This document shows, piece by piece, positions 7,202 through 16,029 of a DNA stretch of 40,635 bases (within the stretch, counting starts at the first letter, position 1; each line of letters opens with the position of its first letter). The translations under genes and the position numbers were made by a program. The notes under the pieces were generated by a model. The model did no database searches. It had not been told where the DNA came from and was given only the letters and a program-made list of their open reading frames with translations. Source of the stretch: DAOUTW01 sp964523575 (GTDB lineage: Bacteria; Zixibacteria; MSB-5A5; GN15; JAAZOE01); NCBI GenBank assembly GCA_964523575.1, contig CAZGAV010000028.1:1-40635 (forward strand). The letters run 5' to 3'.

Positions 7202-7624
7202 CTATTTCGCCTTGGCGACCTTGGCTTTCTTCTTGGCTTTATCTTTCTTATCGGTGGTCACTTCCGGTTTCGGGGTCAATAACTCCACCAGTGAAATGGC
7301 GGCGCCGTCCCCGTGCCGGATGCCGACCTTGAGGACGCGCGTAAAACCCGATTGACGATCGCTGAAATGAGGCGCGATTTCGTCGAACAGCTTCTTAACG
7401 ATGGTTTCGTTGCGAAGGGTCGCGAAGATATGGCGTCGCGCGGCCACGGTATCGGTTTTGGCCGAGGCGATAAGCCGGTCGGCCAGCCGCCGGAGTTCCT
7501 TGGCCTTGGCCTCGGTCGTCCGGATGGTGCGATGCGTAAACAGCGAAATGGCCATATTCGACAGCATCGCCTCGCGATGCGGTTTCGTGCGCGAGAGTTT
7601 TTTGGTCTTAACCTGATGTTTCAT
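7202..7624 (-). CDS. rplQ: 50S ribosomal protein L17
   Basis: A 140-residue large-subunit protein near the exit-tunnel surface. The bacterial L17 core is clear: KTKKLSRTKPHREAMLSNM at the start, then the TTEAKAKELRRLADRLI helix, and SGFTRVLKVGIRHGDGA near the end. The last ~25 residues form a Lys/Ala-rich tail (KKDKAKKKAKVAKAK) beyond the usual ~116-120 residues. It is the last gene of the alpha-type cluster, 20 nt after rpoA, and is followed by a strong terminator. Confidence 0.97.
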   Translation of the reverse strand: MKHQVKTKKLSRTKPHREAMLSNMAISLFTHRTIRTTEAKAKELRRLADRLIASAKTDTVAARRHIFATLRNETIVKKLFDEIAPHFSDRQSGFTRVLKVGIRHGDGAAISLVELLTPKPEVTTDKKDKAKKKAKVAKAK

Positions 7625-7644
7625 CGAAAAAACCTACCGGTTTA

Positions 7645-8622
7645 TTATTTCTTTTCCTCGTAGGGAGTTATATCCATGCCGAAAGACAATCCCAGCTCTT
7701 CCAGGATGGAGGTCAATTCATTCAGGGACTTGCGACCGAAATTGCGATATTTGAGCATTTCCGATTCGGTCTTCGATACCAATTCTCCGAGATTCTGGAT
7801 GTTGGCCGCCCGCAGGCAGTTGGAGGATCGCACCGAAAGCTCCAGTTCATCGACCCGGGTTTTCAACAGCTGGCGGATACGGACGACTTCCTCGTCCTCA
7901 TCCTCTTCCTCGGCGATCTCCATCTCCTCATCGATATGGATGAAGAGCTGCATATGATCTTTGAGGATTTTGGCCGCATAACTGAGACCGTCTTCGGGCG
8001 TCACCGAAAAATCGGTCCAGATGTCGATTAGAAGCCGATCGTAGTCGGTTTTCTGCCCGACCCGGGTGTTTTCGATCTGGTAGTTGACTTTGACAATCGG
8101 CGAAAACAACGAATCGATGGGAATCGTGCCGACCGGCGCGTCTTCACGTTTGTTGTGTTCGGCGATAACGTAACCCCGGCCATAGTCGAAATCGACTTCC
8201 ATGGTCAGTTCGCGGTCGTCGGTCAATTCAAGCAGGTGCAAGTCGGGGTTCAGGATTTCGACGTCCGGATTGGCTTCGAACATCCCGGCGGTGATTTTGC
8301 CTTTGCCGTTACCCTTAAGGGTCAGCGTCCGGCGTTCGTCAGCATTGAACCTCACCCTGATCTTCTTGACGTTCAGGATGATTTCGGTGATATCCTCGTA
8401 AACTCCCTCTATGGCGCCGAATTCGTGTAATACGCCATCCATCCTGATGGCGACGGCAGCCGCTCCCTGGATTGAGGACAGGAGGACTCGACGCAGGGCA
8501 TGCCCGATAGTCGCGCCGAAACCTCTTTCAAGCGGTTCAATGACAAACCTGGCATACCCTTCATCCGGTCTGGATTGATCAGTAACGATCTCCTTGGGCA
8601 TTTGCAGGCTTTTCCACTTCAT
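7645..8622 (-). CDS. rpoA: DNA-directed RNA polymerase alpha subunit
   Basis: A 325-residue subunit that dimerises to nucleate RNA polymerase assembly. The N-terminal domain includes GFGATIGHALRRVLLSSIQGAA and the dimerisation region. The C-terminal domain (about 250-325) includes the DNA- and activator-contacting segment LSVRSSNCLRAANIQNLGEL and RNFGRKSLNEL. A very acidic linker (EEEDEDEE, near residue 240) joins the two. Length is normal. It sits between rpsD and rplQ as usual, so alpha is made together with ribosomal proteins. Confidence 0.98.
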   Translation of the reverse strand: MKWKSLQMPKEIVTDQSRPDEGYARFVIEPLERGFGATIGHALRRVLLSSIQGAAAVAIRMDGVLHEFGAIEGVYEDITEIILNVKKIRVRFNADERRTLTLKGNGKGKITAGMFEANPDVEILNPDLHLLELTDDRELTMEVDFDYGRGYVIAEHNKREDAPVGTIPIDSLFSPIVKVNYQIENTRVGQKTDYDRLLIDIWTDFSVTPEDGLSYAAKILKDHMQLFIHIDEEMEIAEEEDEDEEVVRIRQLLKTRVDELELSVRSSNCLRAANIQNLGELVSKTESEMLKYRNFGRKSLNELTSILEELGLSFGMDITPYEEKK

Positions 8623-8670
8623 TCGTTTATCCCCCGAAAAGGTTTAGATTAATCTTACCTGAGGCGAATC

Positions 8671-9297
8671 TTACTTCGAGTACAACTCGACGATCAGCTG
8701 TTCCTGAGCCGGGATAGGAATATCCTCGCGCTTCGGAATTTCCAGCAATTCGCCTTCCAATGCGGCCTTGTTCAATCGCAGCCAGGACAGTTCTTCGCCC
8801 CGCGACTCTTTCAACGCCAGGTGGAATATGTCAAGGCTCTTGGAACCGTCCTTGACCCGGATGATGTCGTGAACCCGCACGTTGAACGAGGGGATATCGA
8901 CGATCCGGCCGTTGACGTGGAAATGGCGATGGCGGACAAGCTGCCGGGCGGCCTTGCGCGACGGCGCAAAACCGAGCCGATAGACAATATTGTCCAGACG
9001 GCATTCGAGCAATTGCAGCAGGTTCTCGCCCGTGATACCTTTGCGCTGGTCGGCCTTGACGAAATAATTCCGAAACTGCCGTTCCAGCACACCGTAAACA
9101 CGGCGCACTTTCTGCTTTTCGCGCAACTGATGGCCATATTCGGATACTTTGCGGCGAACGTTCTGGCCGTGTTGTCCGGGCGCGTAAGCGCGCCTCTCGA
9201 CGGAGCATTTCTCGGTCAGGCAACGACTGCCCTTGAGAAACAATTTCTCGCCTTCACGTCGACACAATTTGCAATTGGCGTCAGTATACCGAGCCAT
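8671..9297 (-). CDS. rpsD: 30S ribosomal protein S4
   Basis: A 208-residue primary 16S rRNA-binding protein that nucleates assembly of the 30S body. Cys9, Cys12, Cys26 and Cys31 form the zinc-binding knuckle of the C+ type S4. The S4 RNA-binding domain (about 98-160) includes RLDNIVYRLGFAPSRKAARQLV and a typical HFHVNG turn. In many bacteria S4 also represses this cluster by binding its mRNA; no pseudoknot target was worked out here. It lies between rpsK and rpoA. Confidence 0.98.
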   Translation of the reverse strand: MARYTDANCKLCRREGEKLFLKGSRCLTEKCSVERRAYAPGQHGQNVRRKVSEYGHQLREKQKVRRVYGVLERQFRNYFVKADQRKGITGENLLQLLECRLDNIVYRLGFAPSRKAARQLVRHRHFHVNGRIVDIPSFNVRVHDIIRVKDGSKSLDIFHLALKESRGEELSWLRLNKAALEGELLEIPKREDIPIPAQEQLIVELYSK

Positions 9298-9343
9298 TCA
9301 CTCTCCCTTATATGCTAAAAGAGTTACATTCCGACCAAGTCGG

Positions 9344-9736
9344 TCACACCCGGCGCCTCTTCGGCGGCCGGCATCCGTTATGCGGGATGGGGGTGACGTC
9401 TTTGATACTCGTTACTTCCAGGCCGGCGGCCGAAACCGAGCGGATCGCCGCTTCGCGTCCCGAACCGGGGCCTTTGACCATGATCTCCACCTTGCGCATA
9501 CCCATATCGAGGGCCTCTTTGGCCGACGTCGCAGCCGCTTGCTGGGCCGCAAAGGGAGTCGATTTCTTGGATCCCTTGAAACCGGAACGGCCCGCCGAAT
9601 TCCAGCAGACCACCCGGCCCTTGGGGTCGGTTATCGAAATTATCGTGTTGTTAAACGACGCCTTGACATGAACTACGCCGACGGCGTCGACTTTACGAAC
9701 TTTCTTTTTGGTTCGTCTTTTTTTAGGATCAGCCAC
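9344..9736 (-). CDS. rpsK: 30S ribosomal protein S11
   Basis: A 130-residue 30S platform protein that contacts 16S rRNA near the E-site mRNA path. Family landmarks are HVKASFNNTIISITD, the GFKGSKKSTPFAAQ region and the C-terminal DVTPIPHNGCRPPKRRRV. The start codon is GTG, preceded by GAGG at 7 nt. It follows rpsM in the standard alpha-cluster order, with a 28-nt gap. Confidence 0.98.
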   Translation of the reverse strand: MADPKKRRTKKKVRKVDAVGVVHVKASFNNTIISITDPKGRVVCWNSAGRSGFKGSKKSTPFAAQQAAATSAKEALDMGMRKVEIMVKGPGSGREAAIRSVSAAGLEVTSIKDVTPIPHNGCRPPKRRRV

Positions 9737-9764
9737 AGTTATACCTCAAAATGCGTTCCTGTTT

Positions 9765-10148
9765 TTACTTGGGCGATGGGGCGCGTTTCTTGCCGGCCAC
9801 CGTGCGTTTGGGACCTTTCCGCGTACGGGCGTTGGTCTTGGTTCGCTGACCTCTGACCGGAAGGCCGCGCCGATGGCGAAGCCCGCGATAGGAGCCGATG
9901 TCGATCAGGCGCTTGATATTCATCGCGATTTCACTGCGCAGACTGCCTTCCACCTTGTATTTGTTCTCGATGGTGGAACGAAGCTTGATCACGTCTTCCT
10001 CGGTCAGTTTGTTCACCCGGATATCGGGACTCACGCCGGTTTCGGCCAAAATCTTCTTGGCCGAAGTCAACCCGATCCCGAATATGTAAGTCAGGGCGAT
10101 TTCTATCCGTTTGTCACGCGGTAATTCCACACCAGCTATACGGGCCAA
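9765..10148 (-). CDS. rpsM: 30S ribosomal protein S13
   Basis: A 127-residue protein of the 30S head that contacts the P-site tRNA and forms the intersubunit bridge with L5. It begins ARIAGVELPRDKRIEIALTY, has the central GSYRGLRHRRGLPVRGQRT, and ends in the basic tail that reaches the P site. The start codon is TTG, with a near-perfect AGGAGG 5 nt before it, so the unusual start is well supported. It lies between rpmJ and rpsK. Confidence 0.97.
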   Translation of the reverse strand: MARIAGVELPRDKRIEIALTYIFGIGLTSAKKILAETGVSPDIRVNKLTEEDVIKLRSTIENKYKVEGSLRSEIAMNIKRLIDIGSYRGLRHRRGLPVRGQRTKTNARTRKGPKRTVAGKKRAPSPK

Positions 10149-10183
10149 TTTGACCTCCTCACAACTTCAAAACCTGTATTACA

Positions 10184-10297
10184 CTAACCCTGCCGCTGCT
10201 TATGGCGGGGGTTGACACAGATGACGCGCAAGATGCCTTTCCGGCGGACGATCTTGCATTTGTCACAACGCTTTTTCAACGAAGCTCGAACTTTCAT
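10184..10297 (-). CDS. rpmJ: 50S ribosomal protein L36
   Basis: A 37-residue protein located between infA and rpsM, its usual place. The sequence reads MKVRASLKKRCDKCKIV and then ILRVICVNPRHKQRQG. The zinc ligands Cys11, Cys14, Cys27 and His32 make it the zinc-binding (C+) form. It starts at ATG 10297 and ends in TAG. Confidence 0.97.
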   Translation of the reverse strand: MKVRASLKKRCDKCKIVRRKGILRVICVNPRHKQRQG

Positions 10298-10323
10298 GAC
10301 TCCATACCTTTCAACTCTCCCGC

Positions 10324-10542
10324 CTACTTGTGGCGGTAGGTAATCCGTCCCCGGGTCAGGTCATAAGGCGACAATTCCAGGCTGACGCGGTCGCCGGGAA
10401 GGATCTTGATGAAATGCATCCGCATCTTTCCCGATATATGCGCCAGGACTACATGACCGTTGTCCAGTTCCACCTTGAACATGGCATTGGGCAGCGGCTC
10501 CAGTACTTTACCTTCAACTTGAATGACATCTTCCTTGGCCAT
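10324..10542 (-). CDS. infA: Translation initiation factor IF-1
   Basis: A 72-residue OB-fold (S1-like) protein that binds the A site of the 30S subunit during initiation. It has the standard length and signature: QVEGKVLEPLPNAMFKVEL, then VLAHISGKMRMHFIKILPGDRV and a closing LTRGRITYRHK. It starts 7 nt after the map stop and sits directly before rpmJ. Confidence 0.98.
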   Translation of the reverse strand: MAKEDVIQVEGKVLEPLPNAMFKVELDNGHVVLAHISGKMRMHFIKILPGDRVSLELSPYDLTRGRITYRHK

Positions 10543-10549
10543 AGCTTCC

Positions 10550-11308
10550 CTATACCAGCGTTAAAATATCGGGGCCGTTTTCTGTAATGGCCACCGTATG
10601 TTCAAAATGGGCCGAAGGCGAACCGTCGGCGGTTACCGTCGTCCAGCCGTCCGGCTTGAAATTTATCTTGTAGCCGCCGGCATTGACCATCGGTTCGATG
10701 GCCAGCACCAGGCCGCTTTTCAGCACCGGGCCGGTCCCGGGCGTACCGAAATTATGGACCTGCGGCTCCTCATGCATGCGGCGTCCGATCCCATGGCCGA
10801 CCATATCACGAACGACCGAAAAGCCGTTTTGTTCCACCGTCTTCTGGACCGCCGCCGAAATATCTCCGAGATGGTTGCCGGACACGGCCTGGTCGATACC
10901 GGCCTGCAATGCCTTAACCGTGACGTCCATTAATTTTTGCTTGGCCTCATCAATCGCGCCCACGGCAAAAGTCCGCGCGCCGTCGCCGTAATAACCATCC
11001 TTGAAAGTGCCGACGTCGATGGCGATGATCTCGCCTTCCTGCAGCTTGCGTTCGGAGGGAATGCCATGAACCACGACATCGTCGATCGAGGCGCAAATCG
11101 AGGCCGGGAACACGTTACCGCCCATGCGGTAACCCTTGAACGCCGGCTCCGCGCCGCGACTCCGGATATATTCCTCGGCCGCCCGGTCGAGTTCGGCCGT
11201 GGTCACCCCGGGAGCGATCTTCTTTCCCATCAGGTCCAGCACCTCAGCCACGATCCGTCCGGCTTCGCGCATAATCTCGATCTCTCTGTCGGTCTTCAGT
11301 TCCGGCAT
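10550..11308 (-). CDS. map: Methionine aminopeptidase, type I
   Basis: A 252-residue metalloprotease that removes the initiator methionine from nascent proteins. All five metal ligands are visible: Asp98, Asp109, His172, Glu205 and Glu236, with His81 in the substrate pocket (VVVHGIPS). Length and lack of an N-terminal extension fit the MAP-Ia class. It is 3 nt from adk, in the conserved secY-adk-map-infA order. Confidence 0.98.
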   Translation of the reverse strand: MPELKTDREIEIMREAGRIVAEVLDLMGKKIAPGVTTAELDRAAEEYIRSRGAEPAFKGYRMGGNVFPASICASIDDVVVHGIPSERKLQEGEIIAIDVGTFKDGYYGDGARTFAVGAIDEAKQKLMDVTVKALQAGIDQAVSGNHLGDISAAVQKTVEQNGFSVVRDMVGHGIGRRMHEEPQVHNFGTPGTGPVLKSGLVLAIEPMVNAGGYKINFKPDGWTTVTADGSPSAHFEHTVAITENGPDILTLV

Positions 11309-11311
11309 GGC

Positions 11312-11959
11312 TCAGGCGACGTCCAGCCCTTTCCGAATGCGATCGAAAATATCGTCAGGGGTGCCGACGCCCGGGATGGGCAGTAACACCGACTGCTTCC
11401 GATAATAATCCTCGATCGGTTGCGTCTGTTTCTTGTACACGTCGAGCCGATTCTTGACCACCTCCGGCTCGTCGTCGGGGCGGCGCACCAGTTTGCCGCC
11501 GCAACGATCGCAAACGCCTTCGACCTTGGGCATGTTGGCCGGATAATTGTAGCCGGCCTGGCATTCACTGCAATACATGCGGCCCGAAAGGCGCTTGATA
11601 ATTTCCTCATCGTCAACGTCGAGAAGCACGGCCTTGTCAATGCCGGTGCCGGCCCGTTCGAACATGGCGTCCAGGGCCTCCGCCTGCGGAATCGTCCGGG
11701 GGAAGCCGTCGAGGATGAAACCGGAATTTAAATCGCCGGCATTCTGCTTCTCTTCGATCAGGTCGATGAGGATATCGTCGGGGACCAGTTCCCCGGCTTT
11801 CATAAATTTTTCGGCTTTTCGGCCCAGGTCGGTGCCCTGCTTGACGGCGGCTCTCAAGAGGTCGCCGGTGGACAGATGCAGGACGTCGATTTGTTCGGCC
11901 AGGCGCACCGCCTGTGTTCCCTTACCCGATCCCGGGGCTCCAAGAAAAATCAAATTCAT
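11312..11959 (-). CDS. adk: Adenylate kinase
   Basis: A 215-residue enzyme that interconverts ATP plus AMP and two ADP. The P-loop GAPGSGKGT is at residues 7-15 and DGFPRT at 84-89. The LID domain carries four cysteines (C130, C133, C150, C153), making it the long, zinc-stabilised form. Its ATG overlaps the secY stop by one base (TAATG), so translation is probably coupled. Confidence 0.98.
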   Translation of the reverse strand: MNLIFLGAPGSGKGTQAVRLAEQIDVLHLSTGDLLRAAVKQGTDLGRKAEKFMKAGELVPDDILIDLIEEKQNAGDLNSGFILDGFPRTIPQAEALDAMFERAGTGIDKAVLLDVDDEEIIKRLSGRMYCSECQAGYNYPANMPKVEGVCDRCGGKLVRRPDDEPEVVKNRLDVYKKQTQPIEDYYRKQSVLLPIPGVGTPDDIFDRIRKGLDVA

Positions 11960-13275
11960 TAAAACGATCTCCCGCGAATGCGGCCCTTTTTCATGAAGCC
12001 GTCATAATGTCTCATGAGCAGATGCGATTCGATCTGTTGCAAAGTATCCAGCGCGACGCCGACGACGATCAGCAGACCGGTGCCGCCGAAGAAATACTGC
12101 ACGTTGAGATTGGCGATCAAAACCCACGGCAGAATGGCGATCATGGCAAAGAAGATGGCGCCCGGCAGGGTTATCCGGGTCAGGATCTTCTCGATATACT
12201 CGGCCGTCCGTTTACCCGGCCGAATGCCGGGAATAAAGCCGCCGTTCTTGCGCATATTGTCGGCCAGATCGATCGGGTTGAAAACCAGGGCCGTGTAGAA
12301 ATAGGCGAAGAACACGATGATCAGACCGTAGATAATCGAATACACCAGCGATCCCGGCGCCAGCCAGTAGCCGATGATGTTGTTGATCCATTCCACGTTG
12401 GGAAACAACTGGGCCACCGTTGCCGGCGCGAACATGATCGACTGGGCGAAGATGATCGGGATGATACCGGCCGAGTTGACCGATAACGGCAGATGCGTCG
12501 TCTGGCCGCCGTAAACGCGACGCCCGACAACCTTCTTGGGATACTGCACCGGCACCCGGCGCTGGGCGCGGGTGACGATGATAACCCCGGCGATGACCAG
12601 AAGCATCATGGCGATCATGATTAATTCGACGAAAATGGAACGGGTTCCGGCCAGCACCGCCTGGCTTTCCTCGACGATGGCGTGCGGGAACCGGGCGATG
12701 ATGCCGATGAAAATAATCAGCGAAATGCCGTTGCCGATCCCCCGCTCGGTAATCTGCTCGCCCAGCCACATGATGAAAATCGTTCCGCAGGTAAACGTCA
12801 GCACCGTCAGGGGAATAAACGTCATGGCATTCATCGTCACCGCCGGAAGGCCGCTGGGACCGACAATCGACTTGAGATAAACCGAGGTGCCGTAGGCCTG
12901 CATCGCCGCGATCAAAACCGTCCCGTAACGAGTGTACTGGGTGATCTTGCGACGCCCTTCCTCGCCTTCCTTCTGCAATTTCTGGATGTAGGGAATGACG
13001 GCGCCGAGCAACTGCATGATAATGGAGGCGGAGATGTAGGGCATGATCCCCAGGGCAAAAATGGTTGCCTTCTGAAAAGCGCCTCCGGCGAACATGTCGA
13101 ACATGCCCAGAAGCGTGCCCGAACTCCCGGAGAAAAAGCTCGACAACACGCTGGCGTCGATCCCCGGGGTCGGAATATGACCGCCGATACGATACACCAC
13201 CAGGAGGCTGAGGGTATAGAAAATCCTTTTTCTCAGCTCCTCGATTTTGAAAACCGATTGAAACGTCCCTAACAC
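11959..13275 (-). CDS. secY: Protein translocase subunit SecY
   Basis: A 438-residue, ten-helix membrane protein forming the protein-conducting channel with SecE (encoded at 38276-38455). Recognisable segments are the N-terminal amphipathic helix, the plug-region residues GIDASVLSSFFSG, the cytoplasmic loop ARAQRRVPVQYPKKVVGRR used for ribosome and SecA contact, and the C-terminal RTAEYIEKILTRIT region. The start is GTG and overlaps the rplO stop as TAGTG. Confidence 0.98.
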   Translation of the reverse strand: MLGTFQSVFKIEELRKRIFYTLSLLVVYRIGGHIPTPGIDASVLSSFFSGSSGTLLGMFDMFAGGAFQKATIFALGIMPYISASIIMQLLGAVIPYIQKLQKEGEEGRRKITQYTRYGTVLIAAMQAYGTSVYLKSIVGPSGLPAVTMNAMTFIPLTVLTFTCGTIFIMWLGEQITERGIGNGISLIIFIGIIARFPHAIVEESQAVLAGTRSIFVELIMIAMMLLVIAGVIIVTRAQRRVPVQYPKKVVGRRVYGGQTTHLPLSVNSAGIIPIIFAQSIMFAPATVAQLFPNVEWINNIIGYWLAPGSLVYSIIYGLIIVFFAYFYTALVFNPIDLADNMRKNGGFIPGIRPGKRTAEYIEKILTRITLPGAIFFAMIAILPWVLIANLNVQYFFGGTGLLIVVGVALDTLQQIESHLLMRHYDGFMKKGRIRGRSF

Positions 13276-13715
13276 TAAACTACCTCAACCTTTCCCCCGG
13301 CCGCTTCGATCTTCTCTCGGGCTGTTTTACTGCAGGCCGCCACCACCAGCGTCACCGCCGACCCAACTTCCCCCTGACCGAGAACCTTGACCGGTTTATT
13401 CAAGGATTTTACTTTCCCGTGCTTTTTCAAGACGTCGACCGTAATCGGCTGATCGGTCGGAATGTCTTTGAGTGAAAACAGGTTGATGATCTGAAATTCT
13501 TCCTTAAAGATATTTCTGAATCCCCGCTTGGGCAGGCGCAGGTGCAAAGGCATCTGGCCGCCTTCCTGCCACGGATGTATGGAGCCGCCCGAGCGGGCCT
13601 TCTGGCCCTTGTGGCCGCGGGTCGATGTTTTACCGCGTCCCGATCCGGGACCGCGACCGACCCGTTTTCTTTTCCGGGTCGAACCCGGCGCCGGTTTTAG
13701 TGTCGAAAGTTCCAT
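13275..13715 (-). CDS. rplO: 50S ribosomal protein L15
   Basis: A 146-residue late-assembly protein of the large subunit. The basic glycine-rich extension (KRKRVGRGPGSGRGKTSTRG) and the C-terminal globular domain (VLGQGEVGSAVTLVVAACS) are typical. I chose ATG 13715 because AAGG lies 7 nt before it; an in-frame TTG two codons upstream is possible. It shares one base with the secY start. Confidence 0.97.
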   Translation of the reverse strand: MELSTLKPAPGSTRKRKRVGRGPGSGRGKTSTRGHKGQKARSGGSIHPWQEGGQMPLHLRLPKRGFRNIFKEEFQIINLFSLKDIPTDQPITVDVLKKHGKVKSLNKPVKVLGQGEVGSAVTLVVAACSKTAREKIEAAGGKVEVV

Positions 13716-13747
13716 TGCCAATCCTTATCGTCTTTGCGCCCGGATAA

Positions 13748-13930
13748 TCAGGCGATTTCTTCCACCTCGAGCAGATACGCTATACTCCGCACCATCCCCC
13801 GAATCTGGGGGCAATCCTCGTGAATGACCGTCTTGCGAATCCGGCCCAGACCGAGGGCCTCGATGGTCCGTTTATGCTTGGGCAGGCGGCCGATCGTCGA
13901 CCGCACCTGGGTAATTTTCAACTTCGCCAT
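13748..13930 (-). CDS. rpmD: 50S ribosomal protein L30
   Basis: A 60-residue small large-subunit protein. LKITQVRSTIGRLPKHKRTIEALGL is the conserved fold start, and the segment IRGMVRSIAYLLEVEE closes it. It is present between rpsE and rplO, as in most spc clusters; some lineages lack it. Confidence 0.97.
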   Translation of the reverse strand: MAKLKITQVRSTIGRLPKHKRTIEALGLGRIRKTVIHEDCPQIRGMVRSIAYLLEVEEIA

Positions 13931-13941
13931 TGTCTGACCTC

Positions 13942-14424
13942 TTATCCCTTTTCCAGGTAGTCCTGCTCTTCACCGCGGGTTCTCAGGATGAGCAGGCCGT
14001 TCATGGTCGCCTTGACCACGTTATGCGGGTTGCGCGACCCCAGAGCTTTGGTCAAAATATCCTGAATCCCGGCCGCCTCGAGGACGGCGCGCACGCCGCC
14101 GCCGGCGATTACGCCGGTACCGGCCGAGGCCGGTTTAAGGATCACCCGCGCGGCGCCGAAAGTGCCGATCACCTGATGCGGGATGGTGCCCGAATGGATC
14201 GAGACTTTGACCATCGACCGCCGGGCCAGCTCCGTTCCCTTGTGGATGGCTCCGGCGACCTCGGCCGATTTACCCAGGCCGATTCCGACCTTGCCGTTGC
14301 CGTCGCCGACCGCCACCAGGGCGGTGAAGGAGAACCGCCGGCCGCCCTTGACCACTTTGGCGACGCGGTTAATGTGAATCACCTTCTCCTGAAATTCCAA
14401 ATTATCTACTTCAAATCGGGCCAA
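13942..14424 (-). CDS. rpsE: 30S ribosomal protein S5
   Basis: A 160-residue 30S protein important for decoding accuracy. The N-terminal dsRNA-binding-like domain includes VIHINRVAKVVKGGRRFSF and the loop linked to spectinomycin resistance in other bacteria. The C-terminal domain includes GTGVIAGGGVRAVLEAAGI. The start codon is TTG, with GAGG 6 nt upstream. Confidence 0.97.
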   Translation of the reverse strand: MARFEVDNLEFQEKVIHINRVAKVVKGGRRFSFTALVAVGDGNGKVGIGLGKSAEVAGAIHKGTELARRSMVKVSIHSGTIPHQVIGTFGAARVILKPASAGTGVIAGGGVRAVLEAAGIQDILTKALGSRNPHNVVKATMNGLLILRTRGEEQDYLEKG

Positions 14425-14447
14425 CTCTCACCTCATCTATTAACGGC

Positions 14448-14822
14448 CTAAAATTCCAAGCCTTGTTTACGCGCACCCTCGGCCAGAGCCTTGACCCGGC
14501 CGTGGTAGCGATACCGATTGCGATCGAAGACGACCTTTTTGATCCCCTTGGCCAGAGCCAGTTCGGCCGCGGCCATGCCGAGCTTGCGAGCCCGCTCGGT
14601 CTTGTTGTCCTTGGGGTCGAACTTATCCGCGATCGTCTTGGAATTGGTCGAAATTCCGACCAGCGTCACCATCTTGGCGTCGTCGACGATCTGGATAAAG
14701 GTATTCTTGAGCGACTTGGCGACGGTCAGGCGCGGGATGTCGGCCGTTCCGGAGACTTTGCCCCGGACGCGCCGGCGCCGCTTTTCCGCCCGGGCCGTTT
14801 TGGATTTCAATTTATCTGTCAT
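14448..14822 (-). CDS. rplR: 50S ribosomal protein L18
   Basis: A 124-residue 5S rRNA-binding protein of the central protuberance. A basic N-terminus (KRRRRVRGKVSGTADIPRL) leads into the conserved core with FIQIVDD, and it ends FDRNRYRYHGRVKALAEGAR. It lies between rplF and rpsE, partnering with L5, also encoded in this cluster. Confidence 0.98.
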   Translation of the reverse strand: MTDKLKSKTARAEKRRRRVRGKVSGTADIPRLTVAKSLKNTFIQIVDDAKMVTLVGISTNSKTIADKFDPKDNKTERARKLGMAAAELALAKGIKKVVFDRNRYRYHGRVKALAEGARKQGLEF

Positions 14823-14842
14823 GATCTCATACTCCCCACAGC

Positions 14843-15382
14843 TTACGCCGCCGTCTTGCCGGCTTTCCTGCGGACATGTTCGCCTTTATATCTGATTCCC
14901 TTGCCGTTGTACGGCTCGGGTTTCCTGATCGAACGGATACGATCGGCCGTCAGGCCGACCAGTGCCTTGTCTATACCGGTGACCGTTATCAGGCCGGCGC
15001 GATGGTCGAATGCCAGATTGATGCCGTCCGGCGGTTGCACCAGCACCGGGTGCGAAAAGCCGACGTACAGCATCAGGTACTTGCCCTTGATCTCGCCCCG
15101 GTAACCGACTCCGATCAATTCCAGTTCCTTGGTGTAACCCTTGGTGACGCCGATGATCATGTTGTTGATCAAAGCCCGCGTCAGACCATGCAGGGCACGG
15201 TAGTAACCGATATCGGACGAACGGCTGACGACGATGCTCTCGCCGCCCACCTCGATCTTGATCTCGGGGTGGAAACTGCGCACCAGCGTCCCTTTGGGAC
15301 CCTCAACGGTGAGTTCCTGTCCGGTCAGCTTGACCTTCACCCCCGGGGCGATCGGAACCGGTAATTTTCCAATGCGTGACAT
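14843..15382 (-). CDS. rplF: 50S ribosomal protein L6
   Basis: A 179-residue protein with two repeated alpha/beta domains, located near the GTPase-associated centre. It starts MSRIGKLPVPIAPGVKV and carries the C-terminal signature with RIRSIRKPEPYNGKGIRY, the typical L6 ending. Length is standard. Confidence 0.98.
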   Translation of the reverse strand: MSRIGKLPVPIAPGVKVKLTGQELTVEGPKGTLVRSFHPEIKIEVGGESIVVSRSSDIGYYRALHGLTRALINNMIIGVTKGYTKELELIGVGYRGEIKGKYLMLYVGFSHPVLVQPPDGINLAFDHRAGLITVTGIDKALVGLTADRIRSIRKPEPYNGKGIRYKGEHVRRKAGKTAA

Positions 15383-15395
15383 TATTTATTTCTCC

Positions 15396-15797
15396 TTACC
15401 AGACGATGCATACGGCTTCGCCGCCGACTTTCTTCTGCACCGCCTCATCGTTGGCCATCACTCCCGACGATGTGGACAAAATCATGATGCCCTGGCGGCC
15501 GACAGAGTAATGGAAAGCTTCTTCGCCTGAGACATACTTGCGCAGCCCGGGACGCGAAACGCGGCGCAGGCCGCGGATAATCGGCTTGTCCTCGCGGCTG
15601 TATTTCAGATAAATCCGGAGGATTCCCTGTTTGTTGTCGGGAAGCTCGATGTAATCTCTGATATACAAGCGCTCTTTCAAGATGCGGGCGATCTCCCGTT
15701 TGAAATTCGAGGCCGGAACATCTACCGCGTTTTGCCTCGCCTTGGAGGCATTTCGGATTCGAGTCAGCATATCCGCAATCGGATCTGTCATCGACAT
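15396..15797 (-). CDS. rpsH: 30S ribosomal protein S8
   Basis: A 133-residue protein binding the central domain of 16S rRNA. It begins MTDPIADMLTRIRNA and ends with GVMANDEAVQKKVGGEAVCIVW, including the STSSG-type loop. GAGGAG precedes the ATG at 8 nt. In E. coli S8 represses the spc operon; no such site was identified here. Confidence 0.98.
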   Translation of the reverse strand: MSMTDPIADMLTRIRNASKARQNAVDVPASNFKREIARILKERLYIRDYIELPDNKQGILRIYLKYSREDKPIIRGLRRVSRPGLRKYVSGEEAFHYSVGRQGIMILSTSSGVMANDEAVQKKVGGEAVCIVW

Positions 15798-15841
15798 ATA
15801 TGGTACTCCTCAACACCCTTGAGCCGGCGCACCGGACGGGT

Positions 15842-16027
15842 CTACCAGCTAGCCTTTCTGACGCCCGGCAGATCGCCCGCCAGGGCCAATTCACGGAAAC
15901 AGATTCGGCACAGACCGAATTGACGCAGGACGGCATGCGACCGGCCGCAACGGCGGCAGCGAGTATAGGCCCGAACCTGGAATTTCGGTTTGCGCTTCTG
16001 TTTTTCTACCAAACACTTTTTGGCCAC
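15842..16027 (-). CDS. rpsN: 30S ribosomal protein S14, zinc-binding type (S14Z)
   Basis: A 61-residue protein of the 30S head. It begins with GTG at 16027 (AKKCLVEKQKRKPKF), just after the rplE stop, with AGAGGAG 6-7 nt upstream. The longer reading frame to 16081 would overlap rplE and is rejected. Two C-x2-C pairs in RCRRCGR and CRICFREL bind zinc. It ends GVRKASW like other short S14 proteins. Confidence 0.95.
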   Translation of the reverse strand: MAKKCLVEKQKRKPKFQVRAYTRCRRCGRSHAVLRQFGLCRICFRELALAGDLPGVRKASW

Positions 16028-16029
16028 AA